Shown here in pieces: positions 44,026 to 55,052 of a stretch of 64,000 bases of DNA. Under the pieces are notes generated by a model. It was not told the origin of the DNA. It saw nothing but the letters and a program-made list of their open reading frames with translations, and made no database searches. The stretch spans positions 2,356,001 to 2,420,000 of the forward strand of contig JAUCEF010000004.1 of NCBI GenBank assembly GCA_033558025.1. The letters run 5' to 3'. The position numbers and the translations under genes were made by a program. Positions within the stretch are counted from its first letter, which is position 1. The number at the start of each line of letters is the position of its first letter. The stretch comes from Phytophthora sp. 'mugwort'. Its lineage: Eukaryota > Oomycota > Peronosporomycetes > Peronosporales > Peronosporaceae.

Positions 44026-46061
44026 CGCCACATGCACGTAGGCGTGGCAACCGAAGACTTTGAGGTTGGCCAGCAATGGTTTCTTGGCAGTCCACAACTC
44101 GTACGGAGACTTATCGTTGTCAAGCGCATGTGTCGGACAGCGGTTGCGCAGGAACATAGCCGTCATGACTGCTTCGCCCCAGTATGCCTTGGACAGACTC
44201 GCGTGCTCCAGCATGCACCGCGCGCATTCAACTAGCGTCCGGTTTATGCGCTCCGCAATTCCGTTGAGCTGCGGCGTGTATGGCGGCGTGAACTTTTGCA
44301 CGATGCCGCGCTTGCTGCAAAACTTGGCCATTTTGTCGGATTTGTACTCACCACCGTTGTCACTGCGAAGCTCCTTGACGCGCTTGCCGGTCTGTGTCTC
44401 CGCAAACGCCACAAAGTGCGCGAACTTGTCGGCCACCTCCCACTTGTTCTTCACCAGGTACACCACGCAGTAGCGCGACTTGTCGTCGATAAAGGTGACG
44501 AAGTAGCGCTTGCCGCCAAACGTCGGCGTGCGCATGGGCCCGCATACGTCACTGTGCACAACCTCCAGTAGTTCATTGGCACGCTTGGGCGATGTCGATT
44601 CGAAACTCAATCGCGTCTGCTTGCCGAGCGCGCATCCGTCGCACGTCTCCCACTTGCTCGCGGACCCGAGGTCAATGCCGACGCTGAGCTTCTTCTTGAC
44701 GATGGCGTCGAGCCCAGCGTGACCGATGTGGCCTAGTCGAAGGTGCCAGAGGTACGACTTGGTGTCCCCTTGGCTCCCGTTCGGACTCGCCGAATTCGCT
44801 TCGTCCAGGCGCACGGGCGTCATGCACAGCTTGAACAGCTTGCCCTCACGCGCACCTATCGTGCACTTCATCCCCTTCAGCGCGATGAAGCATCCGTCGC
44901 TGTCGAAGGTCACTGATCCGACGTCCTTGGTGAAGCGCCCGATCGAGAAGAGGTTGCGCGTTAGCTTGGGAATGTGCCACACGTTCGTGAGCACACCCTT
45001 CTTGATGCCACGAGGCGTCTTCATCTCCATCACAATGTCGCCGCTGCTTGAACCACACCGTCGTCTGCGAGACGCACGTCGACCGGAGTGAAAGCCTTGT
45101 AGTTTCTCATGAACTTCTTGGAGTGCGCCATGTGCTGCGTCGCACCCGAGTCGACCAGCCATGTGCCACTCGCCGACGCTGCCATGGCCGCATCGCCATC
45201 GCCGTCGACGAAGAAGAGATAGTCGCCAGAGTCGTCCTCAAGCGCGACGTTGGCACGCTGCGAGCGCTGCCGTTCCGTGTTGTCATGGATCCGCGAAGGA
45301 CACTCCGCGATCCAATGTCCATGCTTGCCGCAGTTGTGGCACGCACCGTTCTTCTTCGACGGTCGGCCCTTATGCTTGTTGTCCCTCATCATGAACGCCT
45401 GGCCAGGCGCGGCGCCATCTCCATCGCCACCCTGCTCCTTGCGCTTCATGTCTTCATGTAGCAGCCGAGACGTCACCAGCTCCCACGTCAGCGTGTCGGA
45501 TCTTGACTCCAACGCCGTGATCAGGAACTGATACGACTCGCTCAGGCTCCCGAGAAGCGTGATCACCAAGTCGTCCTCGCTGACCGGAGCGCCGACCGCG
45601 TCGAGCTGTTCCGCCAGAGTCTTGAGCTTGTTGAGGTGTTGAAGCACATCATCACCTTCCTCCATCATGAGCGTGAAGAAACGTCGACGAAGAAAGAGCT
45701 TGTTGGCCAAACTCTTCTTCTCGAAGTGTCCTTCCAGTCTTGACCATGCATCATGCGCGCCACTCGCCGAGCGAACCAGCGGCAGCTGCGAATCCTCCAT
45801 CGCGAGACAGATCATCGCCAGCGCCTTGCGCGACTTCTTCCGAAAGAGCGCTTGATCCGCCGCAGTCTGGCAGTGCTCCAGCTTCACTTCCCCACTTGTC
45901 ACTTCCCACAGTTCGCGCTCCTCGAGCACCATCTGCATCTTAAACTTCCACGTGTGGAAGTTAGCTCCGTCGAACTTGTTGATGCGGAAGGCAGAAGGCG
46001 GCGTGGCGTCCATGGCGAAGGCGTAGTCGGGGTCTTCAGAGAAGGCGGGGCTTGGGCTCAT
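44026..46061 (-). pseudogene. A3 gag-pol N-terminal part (gag to integrase), 7-nt deletion
   Basis: Covers about residues 1-681: gag, CCHC knuckle CHNCGKHGHWIAEC, protease LVDSGATQH, HHCC finger with CDGC, integrase (VHSDVCGP, LRSDNGGEY, GIAERINR). Near 45050 seven bases present in A5 (CCGATCG) are missing (GCCGCTGCTTGAACC), shifting the frame between protease and pre-integrase. The ATG (46061) lies in the primer-binding site. Confidence 0.9.
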
Positions 46062-46065
46062 AACC

Positions 46066-46378
46066 AAAAGGCTTGGTCACTTGATGGCAAAATGCAAAGT
46101 GATTGATTTAGGTCCTTAGTTCGCAAACTTTTTGCTACCTCTAAGCCTACAGTTCTACCTACTGGGTACACTCTACTGGATTCTCTACTGGATACTGAGT
46201 TACTTCAGCCAATCGCAGAGCGCCACGTCGATGCCCATCTTGTACCCACAATCTTGTACCCACGTGCATCGTAATCATCGTCCCGTAATCGCCGGAGTGA
46301 TTGAGGTGCCACTGAGTGAAGGTCATACCGGTATCCTACCGGTATACAGCAGCTGCTCGAGGCGTCTCCTTGACAACA
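46066..46378 (-). repeat. A' LTR shared by A3 (5') and A4 (3') (313 bp)
   Basis: Left side joins the A3 primer-binding site; right side joins the polypurine tract and C-terminal coding sequence of a second A' element, so one LTR serves two tandem elements. It carries the private variant CAAACTTTTTGC, shared only with the inverted LTR at 47214-47526. Confidence 0.92.
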
Positions 46379-47213
46379 CTCCCACTCGACTCGATAGCCT
46401 TCGGTGCTTCGATGCCGAGCTTGCTCCGGAGACAGTCGAACTGCGCCGCTGGAATGGGCTTGGTCATCAGGTCCGCCAGCATGTCTTGCGTCGGACAGTA
46501 CTCGAGCACCACTTCTCCGTCCTCGACCTTCTCGCGCACGAAGTGGTAGCGAATGTCGATATGCTTGGTACGCTTGTGAAACTCGGGATTCTTGGCAAGC
46601 GCGATGGATCCTTGGTTGTCTTCGTAGATCTTGATCGCCTTGCCCTCTGTGGTTTCGCCTATCTCGCACAGAAACGCCTTGAGCCACACAGCCTCCTGTG
46701 TTGCCTCCGATAGCGCCATGTACTCGGCTTCCGTCGACGATAGTGCCACCGTCCTCTGCTTCTTGCTGCGCCAGCTCACGCATCCACCGCTCATTATGAA
46801 CGCGTATCCGCTCGTGCTGCGGCGCGACTCCACATCACCCGCCCAGTCCGCATCCGAGTAGCCGCAGACGCCGTCTTGGTCCTTGGTGCGAAACTCGATG
46901 CCGTACGTCGCCGTGCCTTGGATGTAGCGGAGGACACGCTTGAGTGCTTGCCAGTGCGTGGGGCATGGGTCTGCAGCGAACTGACTCAGTGTGCCCACTG
47001 CCGCAGCCAGATCCGGTCGGTGCCCACCATCAAGTACATGAGGCAGCCCACGGCGTTCCGGTAAGGCACGCCTGCCATGGTGTCATCATGCTTGCACCCG
47101 CCGTCGCACATAGCCTTGGTCAGCTTGAGTCCGGGATCCTGCGGCGTTTTCACGGGCTTGCTGTTCTCCATGCTGAACTTGCTCAGGATACTCCGCGCGA
47201 ACTTGGTCTGCCG
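46336..47213 (-). pseudogene. A4 gag-pol C-terminal fragment (RT end, RNase H), frameshifted
   Basis: About residues 1085-1376 of an A' polyprotein: RQTKFARSILSKFSMENSKP, YRNAVGCLMYLMVGT, RNase H motifs [31 protein letters not shown]. One G is missing near 47020 (CCGGTCGGTGCCC versus CCGGTCGGGTGCCC in A5), shifting the frame. The upstream part is cut at TGCCG (47209-47213) by an LTR in the opposite orientation. Confidence 0.9.
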
Positions 47214-47526
47214 TGTTGTCAAGGAGACGCCTCGAGCAGCTGCTGTATACCGGTAGGATACCGGTATGACCTTCACTCAGTGGCACCTCAATCACTCCGG
47301 CGATTACGGGACGATGATTACGATGCACGTGGGTACAAGATTGTGGGTACAAGATGGGCATCGACGTGGCGCTCTGCGATTGGCTGAAGTAACTCAGTAT
47401 CCAGTAGAGAATCCAGTAGAGTGTACCCAGTAGGTAGAACTGTAGGCTTAGAGGTAGCAAAAAGTTTGCGAACTAAGGACCTAAATCAATCACTTTGCAT
47501 TTTGCCATCAAGTGACCAAGCCTTTT
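47214..47526 (+). repeat. A' LTR, plus orientation (313 bp)
   Basis: Starts TGTTGTCAAGG, ends AAGCCTTTT. By eye it is the exact reverse complement of the LTR at 46066-46378, including the rare run of five A near 47460. Confidence 0.92.
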
Positions 47527-47753
47527 GCGATTACGGGACGATGATTACGATGCACGTGGGTACAAGATTGTGGGTACAAGATGGGCATCGACGTGGCGTT
47601 CTGCGATTGGCTGAAGTAACTCAGTATCCAGTAGAGAATCCAGTAGAGTGTACCCAGTAGGTAGAACTGTAGGCTTAGAGGTAGCAAGGAGTTTGCGAAC
47701 TAAGGACCTAAATCAATCACTTTGCATTTTGCCATCAAGTGACCAAGCCTTTT
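47527..47753 (+). repeat. Partial A' LTR (227 bp)
   Basis: Begins GCGATTACGGG, ends CCTTTT before the primer-binding site. Same length and breakpoint as 42754-42980. Confidence 0.92.
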
Positions 47754-47757
47754 GGTT

Positions 47758-48891
47758 ATGAGCCCAAGCCCCGCCTTCTCTGAAGACCCCGACTACGCCT
47801 TCGCCATGGACGCCACGCCGCCTTCTGCCTTCCGCATCAACAAGTTCGACGGAGCTAACTTCCACACGTGGAAGTTCAAGATGCAGATGGTGCTCGAGGA
47901 GCGCGAACTGTGGAAAGTGACAAGTGGGGAAGTGAAGCTGGAGAACTGCCAGACTGAGGCGGATCAAGCGCCCTTTCGGAAGAAGTTGCGCAAGGCGCTG
48001 GCGATGATCTGTCTCGCGATGGAGGATTCGCAGCTGCCGCTGGTTCGCTCGGCGAGTGGCGCGCATGATGCATGGTCAAGACTGGAAGGACACTTCGAGA
48101 AGAAGAGTTTGGCCAACAAGCTCTTTCTTCGTCGGCGTTTCTTCACGCTCATGATGGAGGAAGGTGATGATGTGCTTCAACACATCAACAAGCTCAAGAC
48201 TCTGGCGGAACAGCTCGACGCGGTCGGCGCTCCGGTCAGCGAGGACGACTTGGTGATCACGCTTCTCGGGAGCCTGAGCGAGTCGTATCAGTTCCTGATC
48301 ACGGCGTTGGAGTCAAGATCCGACACGCTGACGTGGGAGCTGGTGACGTCTCGGCTGCTACATGAAGACATGAAGCGCAAGGAGCAGGGTGGCGATGGAG
48401 ATGGCGCCGCGCCTGGCCAGGCGTTCATGATGAGGGACAACAAGCATAAGGGCCGACCGTCGAAGAAGAACGGTGCGTGCCACAACTGCGGCAAGCATGG
48501 ACATTGGATCGCGGAGTGTCCCTCGCGGATCCATGACAACACGGAACGGCAGCGCTCGCAGCGTGCCAACGTCGCGCGTGAGGACGACTCCGGCGACTAT
48601 CTCTTCTTCGTCGACGGCGATGGCGATGCGGCCATGGCAGCGTCGGCGAGTGGCACATGGCTGGTCGACTCGGGTGCGACGCAGCACATGGCGCACTCCA
48701 AGAAGTTCAAGAGAAACTACAAGGCCTTCACTCCGGTCGACGTGCGTCTCGCAGACGACGGTGTGGTTCAAGCGATCGGCAGCGGCGACATTGTGATGGA
48801 GATGAAGACGCCTCGTGGCATCAAGAAGGGTGTGCTCACGAACGTGTGGCACATTCCCAAGCTAACGCGCAACCTCTTCTCGATCGGGCGC
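47758..48891 (+). pseudogene. A' gag-protease fragment (residues 1-378), cut by B7
   Basis: Open from the ATG in the primer-binding site (GGTTATGAGCCC, 47754-47765) through gag, the CCHC knuckle CHNCGKHGHWIAEC and protease LVDSGATQH to NLFSIGR. Shares the A5 variants ELWKVTSG and TEADQAPFRKKLRK, with a few differences (KLENCQ, KKFKRNYK). The frame is ended by the B7 LTR. Confidence 0.92.
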
Positions 48892-49230
48892 TATTGAGGG
48901 TTGCCGGGTTTTGGTACTGTGTACCAGTAACCGGTTAACCCGAACCGGTCCAACACGATCCCGCGATGTTTACGGTACGTTGTTTACGCCACCGATGATT
49001 AGACGAGTAGGATGATTGGACGAACACCGGTGAGTGATGGTTGATTAGATGCACTAGGTGATAGGACGCAGGGTCGCGTGTCTATAACAGTAGGGTGTAA
49101 GCTCCAACAATTCAATCACTTTCGAATCTTCATTCTACCCCTCAAGTGCCTTCGCTCCGGTCCCGCCGTCTGCGACGTCCCTCCCTCCGCTTCGTACAAG
49201 CTTCGTGTCCAAGATCCATACCTTTCATCA
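48892..49230 (+). repeat. B7 5' LTR, hybrid B-II/B-I type (339 bp)
   Basis: Starts like B-II (TATTGAGGGTTGCCGGG) for about 100 bases to CGGTACGTTGTTTACG, then follows B-I (CCACCGATGATTAG...CTTTCATCA). Left flank GGCGC. Confidence 0.88.
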
Positions 49231-49234
49231 GGTT

Positions 49235-50799
49235 ATGAGCCCAAGCACCATGTCCTCTGCCCAAGACGCCTCGACCAAGGTCTCCATTGACAAGTTCAAC
49301 GGGGACAACTACGCGACGTGGAACCGCTACATGCGTGGCGTGTTCCTGACCAAGTCGACGTGGCATGTCGTGAACCGTGAGACGACGCCAAGCTACACGG
49401 ACTCGCGGGCCAAGGACGACTACGTCAAGTTGAGCAACATCGCTTTCGGACTGATGCTGCTCCACATGGACGCGGACTACCACCATGTGGTCGACGACTG
49501 CGAGGAAGCGTGGGTTGCCTGGTCGCGCCTGAAGACGCTGTACGGTGGTTCGCAGAAGGCTGGACGCATCTACCTGAAGCGCCAACTCTTCAGCATGGAG
49601 ATGTCGGAAGGCGGCAATGTGTTGCATCATTGCAACGAGGTCCTCAACATCAGCGCCAAGCTCAGCAGCATCGGTGCCAAGATGGAGGACGAGGACGTGG
49701 CGATCTGCTTGTTGCGCAGCCTCCCCAAGAGCTACGAGAACGTCGTGCTGAACTTGGAGATGAGCAGCGCTGAACTGCGGTCGCAAGACGTCGTGAAGGT
49801 GCTCACGAATGAGCACATCAAGAGACAAGGCGAGAAGACGGCGACGGTGAAGACGGAGAACGCGGCCAAGGCGTTCAACACCGACCGAGAGTCTCGCCAG
49901 TGTACGTACTGCGGAAAAGTGGGGCACACGATTGACAAGTGCTGGACCAAGCAGAAGGACGAGAACCGAGGGCCGAGACGCGGCGGCAACGGCCGTGGAC
50001 GCGGGGCCAACAACATCCAGTGGAGAAACGACAGCAACGGCTACGACTACGACTACGATCGAGTAGCGTTCGCGGTTTCACTGGAATGTGGGGTTTCGAC
50101 GGGCAAGAATGTGTCCGGGATGTGGGCGGTCGACAGCGGCGCAACGCACCACATCTGCAACGACAAGACCAAGTTCGTCCATTCGATTGAGCGGAACGAA
50201 GGCGAACTTTCGGTGGCCGACGGCAACAAGGCGGCCATCATGGGTGTGGGGACCATCGTGGAACAAGTGGTTCTGCCCAATGGCGACGAGCGCGAGATCG
50301 AGATCAAGAACGCGCTGTACGTGCCAAGCATGAGCAAGAATCTGCTTTCGGTACCGCAGATCAACAAAAGTGACAAGTTTCAAGTGGTGTTCGACGGCAC
50401 CAAGATGCAGATTGCGCACAAAGGCTCCAAGCAAGTGATGGCGACGGCAAACCTCATGGATGGACTCTACTGGCTTCAGACGCCTCAGCGATCGGCGAAT
50501 GCGGCGACGAGTGGCAAGACTGTCGACCTGCACGCGCGCATGGGTCACGCTCCGGTTGAGGTGCTTCGCAAGATGGTCGACAACCACATGATCAAGGACG
50601 CGAAGGCACCTTTCAAGTCGAGCGGACCAAGTCTGTGTCGTGGTTGCCAGCAAGGTAAAATGGTCCAAAAACCATTCCCAAGCAACCGTGACAAGCGTCG
50701 CTACGACACATTTGAGCTGCTCCACTTCGACATCTGCGGACCCATGGAGGAAAACTCGCTTGGCGGCAGCAAGTACCTGCTACTGATCGTGGACGAAGC
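49235..50799 (+). pseudogene. B7 gag-pol residues 1-521 (gag to integrase start)
   Basis: Open frame starting at the ATG in the primer-binding site: gag, [14 protein letters not shown] knuckle, AVDSGATHH protease, GAG-pre-integrase and the first integrase Asp (HFDICGP). Interrupted after GAAGC by the A7/A8 block and resumed at 59513. B-I type coding sequence despite the hybrid LTR. Confidence 0.92.
50795..50799. repeat. TSD GAAGC (left), partner 59508-59512
   Basis: Flanks the A7/A8 block. Excision rejoins GTGGACGAAGCCAGTGG of B integrase. Confidence 0.95.
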
Positions 50800-51153
50800 A
50801 AAAGGCTTGGTCACTTGATGGCAAAATGCAAAGTGATTGATTCAGGTCCTTAGTTCGCAAACTCCTTGCTACCTCTAAGCCTACAGTTCTACCTACTGGG
50901 TACACTCTACTGGATTCTCTACTGGATACTGAGTTACTTCAGCCAATCAGGGAGTGCCACGTAGAGCCCATCATGTACCCACAATCTTGTACCCACCCAT
51001 GGCGTAATCGTCCGTGGCGTAAACACCGTCCCATAAACACCGTGACGTAATCTTCGTCTCGTAATCACATGATGAGTGCGATGCCACTGAGTGAAGGTCA
51101 TACCGGTATCCTACCGGTATACAGCAGCTGGTCGAGACGTCTCCTTGACAACA
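50800..51153 (-). repeat. A7 3' LTR (354 bp)
   Basis: Family A LTR next to the polypurine tract; outer flank GAAGC. It reads GATTCAGG where others read GATTTAGG, and lacks the GTAATTGTCC variant of A8, so it belongs to a different insertion from A8. Confidence 0.92.
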
Positions 51154-54100
51154 CTCCCACTCGACTCGACAGCCTTCAGCGCTTCGATGCCGAGTTTGCT
51201 CCGGAGCACACTGAACTGCGTTGCAGAGATTGGCTTCGTCATGATGTCCGCCAGCATGTCGGTTGTCGAAACATACTGCAGCACCACTTGACCGTCTTCC
51301 ACCTTCTCGCGCACGAAATGGTAGCGAATGTCGATGTGCTTGGTGCGCTTGTGGAATTCGGGATTCTTGGCCAACGCGATGGAGCCTTGGTTGTCCTCGT
51401 AGATCTTGATTGCTTCATCGCTTGTCATCTCGCCGAGCTCGCACAGGAACACCTTAAGCCACACCGCCTCTTGTGTCGCCTCCGATAGCGCCATGTACTC
51501 AGCTTCCGTCGAAGACAGCGCCACTGTCCGCTGCTTCTTGCTCCTCCAGTTGATGCATCCGCCATTCATCATGAACGCGTAGCCACTTGTACTTCTTCTT
51601 GACTCGATGTCTCCAGCCCAGTCGGCATCTGAATAGCCTTGGGGTCCGTCGTCGCAGCTCGCTTGAAACTCGATGCCGTGCGTCTTCGTGCCCTGAATGT
51701 ACCTGAAGACCCTCTTGAGCGCCTGCCAGTGTGTCGGGCATGGGTCTGCTGCAAACTGGCTGAGAACTCCCACTGCTGCTGCGAGGTCCGGGCGTGTGCC
51801 TACCATGAGATACATGAGGCATCCCACAGCGTTCCGGTATGGCACGTTTACCATGGTCTCGTCGTGCTTGCAGCCGCCCTCGCACATGGCCTTGGTCAGC
51901 TTGAGGCCCGGATCCTGTGGCGTCTTAACAGGGTTGCTCTTCTCCATGTTGAACTTCTCCAGAATGTCTTTCGCAAACTTGGTTTGCCGCATCGACACCT
52001 TCCTTGTCGTCACATCTTGATCGATTTCCATGCCGAGGAAGTACTTGAGCTGGCCCAGGTCCGTCATCTCGAAACGGTCACTGAGCGCCTTCTTCGTCGA
52101 CTTGAGCAGCTTGTCGTTGTTACTTGCGAGGATCAGGTCGTCGACATATAGCGCCACGAAGATCATGTCTTGGTCGTCACGCTTGAAGTAGATGCAGTGG
52201 TCAGACTCGCACTTCTTGAACCCTAGCTTGAGCATGAGGTCGTCGATGGTCTTGTTCCACATCCGCGGCGACTGCTTCAAACCGTGAAGAGACCGCTTGA
52301 GCTGACAGACATAGTCCGGGTGCTTTTCATCGATGTAGCCGTCCGGCTGTGCCATGTAGATGTCTTCGTCTAACAAACCGTTCAGGAAAGCTGTCTTGAC
52401 ATCCATCTGGTGCACCATGAGATTGTACTTGGCCGCCAGACTGAGCAGGATCCTGATCGACGTGAACTTGGCCACTGGCGCGAAAGTCTCGTCGTAGTCG
52501 ATGCCGTACTTCTGCGAAAATCCCTTGGCCACCAGTCGCGCCTTGAACCGTTCGATCTCTCCAGCCTGGTTCTCCTTCACACGGAACACCCATCGGTTGC
52601 CGATTGCCTTGCGTCCTTTTGGCAGCGGCACGAGGATCCACGTCTCGTTCTTGCGGAGCGACTCGACCTCCGAGTCACACGCCTCCTTCCACTTGACTGC
52701 GTCGCTGGATTCCATCGCCGACTTGAACGTGGTCGGCATTTCTCCCACTGAATTCACGACGTATGCAGCTTCGAAGTCTTGACTTTCTTGAGCCGCAGCC
52801 GACATCTCGTCCAGAGTCAGGTGTCGACTCTGCCGCTTGGCACTTGGAACTTCCACAGCTTCTTCCAGCGACTGCGTCCGCGGGTGTCGCTTGCTGCCTG
52901 GTTCAGAACCTTCGTCCCGCGCTGCTTCTTCGTCTTCTTCTTCTTTGTCGTCTTCATCCGACTGCAACGAATCTTGATCCGTCGTCTCTTCATCTTGAAT
53001 GACCACCACCTCCCTCTGATGGTAGTCACGTCTCCCACTGTCGAAGACGTCTTCCATAAACTGCGCGTCGCGGCTCACCAGCACGCGACCGCTCTTGGTC
53101 TCTTCGAAACGGTACGCTTTCTCATGCTCCGAGTATCCCAGGAACCGACAGCGCACCGACTGAGCGTCAAACTTGGTGCGCTTCTCCTTCGGCACGTGCA
53201 CGTATGCGTGGCAACCGAACACCTTGAGGTTCGCTAGCAGCGGTTTCTTGCCTGTCCAAACCTGGTGCGGCGACTTGTCGTGGTTGATGGCACGCGTCGG
53301 ACACCGATTACGGAGGAATGTAGCTGTCACGACAGCTTCACCCCAATACGTCTTGGGCAATCCAGCATGTTCCAGCATGCAACGCGCACACTCCACCAAC
53401 GTCCGGTTCATGCGCTCGGCGACTCCGTTCAGCTGAGGCGTGTATGGCGGCGTGAACTTCTGCATGATACCACGGTCCGCACAGAACTTGGCCATCTCAC
53501 CCGAAGTGTACTCGCCGCCGTTGTCGCTCCGCAGCATTTTCACGCGCTTGCCAGTCTGGGTCTCAGCTAACGCGACGAATTGCGCGAACTTGTCGGCCAC
53601 CTCGGACTTGTTGCGCAGCAAGTACACCACACAGAAGTGCGACTTGTCATCGATAAACGTGACAAAATAGCGCTTGCCTCCAAAGGTCGACGTCTGCATG
53701 GGACCGCATACATCACTGTGTACGACTTCTAGCACTTGCTTGGCACGGTTTGGCGACGTCTTCATGTAGCTTACTCGCGTTTGCTTGCCGAGTGAGCATC
53801 CGTCGCACAGCTCCCACTGCTTCACCGACGCCATGTCGATACCAACACCGTAGCCCTTCTTGACGATGGCGTCTAGACCGCCATGGCCGATGTGACCAAG
53901 TCGAAGGTGCCAGAGGTACGACGTGGTGTCCCCTTGGCGATCCTTCGAACTTGCCGCATTGGCCTCGTCAGGCATCATCGGAGTCATGCACAGCTTGAAC
54001 AGTCCTTTGCCCTCACGAGCGCCGAGCTTCCACTTGAGACTCTTCGTTTCAGCGAAGCACCCGTCGCTCTCGAAGATAACTGGCCCGACGTCCTTAGTGA

Positions 54101-54698
54101 ACCGACCAACCGAAAACAGGTTGCGCGACAGCTTCGGAATGTGCCACACGTTCGTGAGTACACCCTTCTTCATGCCGCGCGGGGTCTTCATCGACATCAC
54201 AATGTCGCCGGTCCCCACAGCCTGAACCACACCGTCGTCCGCGAGATGCACGTCCACCGGAGAGATCTTCTTGTAGTTCTTCATGTACTCCTTCGAGTAC
54301 GTCATGTGCTGCGTCGCACCTGAGTCGACCAGCCACACTCCATTCGACTTGGAGGCACCCGTGTTACCACCAACCGAGAAGAGGAAGTCGCCAGAGTCAT
54401 CTTCACTCTGCGCGACATTCGCTCGTTGCGGCCTCTGCCGCTCCGCGTTCTCGCGGATTCGCACCGGACACTTGGCGATCCAATGTCCGTGCTCGCCACA
54501 GTAGTGACAGGCACTAGTCTTCTGCGCCTGCCGACCCTTGCGCTTATTGTCGCTTGTCATGAACGCTTGACCTTGACCGTGCGCGGTGCCGTCCGTACCG
54601 CCACCTTGTTCCTTGCGCTTCATGTCCTCATGAAGCAGCCGAGACGTCACGAGTTCCCACGACAGTGAGTCGGCTCTCGACTCCAACGCCGTGATCAG
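51111..54698 (-). pseudogene. A7 gag-pol residues ~180-1374, 5' end lost
   Basis: Open minus-strand frame from late gag (ITALESRADSLSW) through CCHC knuckle CHYCGEHGHWIAKC, protease, HHCC finger with CDGC, integrase triad, acidic linker, RT and RNase H into the LTR. The RT motif reads SLHGLKQ where others read SLYGLKQ, and RNase H reads GGCINWRS for GGCISWRS. It stops at ATCAG (54694-54698), where the A8 LTR begins; the first roughly 179 codons, primer site and 5' LTR are missing. Confidence 0.92.
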
Positions 54699-55052
54699 AA
54701 AAGGCTTGGTCACTTGATGGCAAAATGCAAAGTGATTGATTTAGGTCCTTAGTTCGCAAACTCCTTGCTACCTCTAAGCCTACAGTTCTACCTACTGGGT
54801 ACACTCTACTGGATTCTCTACTGGATACTGAGTTACTTCAGCCAATCAGGGAGTGCCACGTAGAGCCCATCATGTACCCACAATCTTGTACCCACCCATG
54901 GCGTAATTGTCCGTGGCGTAAACACCGTCCCATAAACACCGTGACGTAATCTTCGTCTCGTAATCACAGGATGATTGCGATGCCACTGAGTGAAGGTCAT
55001 ACCGGTATCCTACCGGTATACAGCAGCTGGTCGAGACGTCTCCTTGACAACA
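54699..55052 (-). repeat. A8 3' LTR (354 bp)
   Basis: Carries the variants GTAATTGTCC and CACAGGATGATTGCG, shared with 59154-59507 and the A9 LTR at 61143-61496. Confidence 0.95.

Larger units (their letters stand above)
22447..46378 (-). mobile_element. Family A' element A3, split by two large B insertions
   Basis: Both LTRs and all of gag-pol can be recovered once 24465-33978 (Y/Z complex, ACTCG) and 34319-44025 (B6, TCTTT) are removed. The three coding pieces sum to 4124 nt, exactly 7 nt short of the 4131-nt CDS of A5, which accounts for the 7-nt deletion near 45050. Its right LTR is shared with the fragment A4. The left flank CCAAG has no right partner in the window. Confidence 0.9.
47214..48891 (+). 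mobile_element. A' 5' segment, inverted duplicate of 41616-43293
   Basis: Plus-strand copy of the 5' end of A5: full LTR, 227-bp partial LTR, primer-binding site and gag, 1678 bp long, exactly the length of the corresponding minus-strand region 41616-43293. Cut on the right by B7 after GGCGC. Confidence 0.9.

Noticed and set aside
46066..47526. Possible transposon with terminal inverted repeats (313-bp inverted ends)
   Set aside because: The inverted ends are A' LTRs and the interior is an A4 pol fragment with no transposase; no flanking duplication fits.
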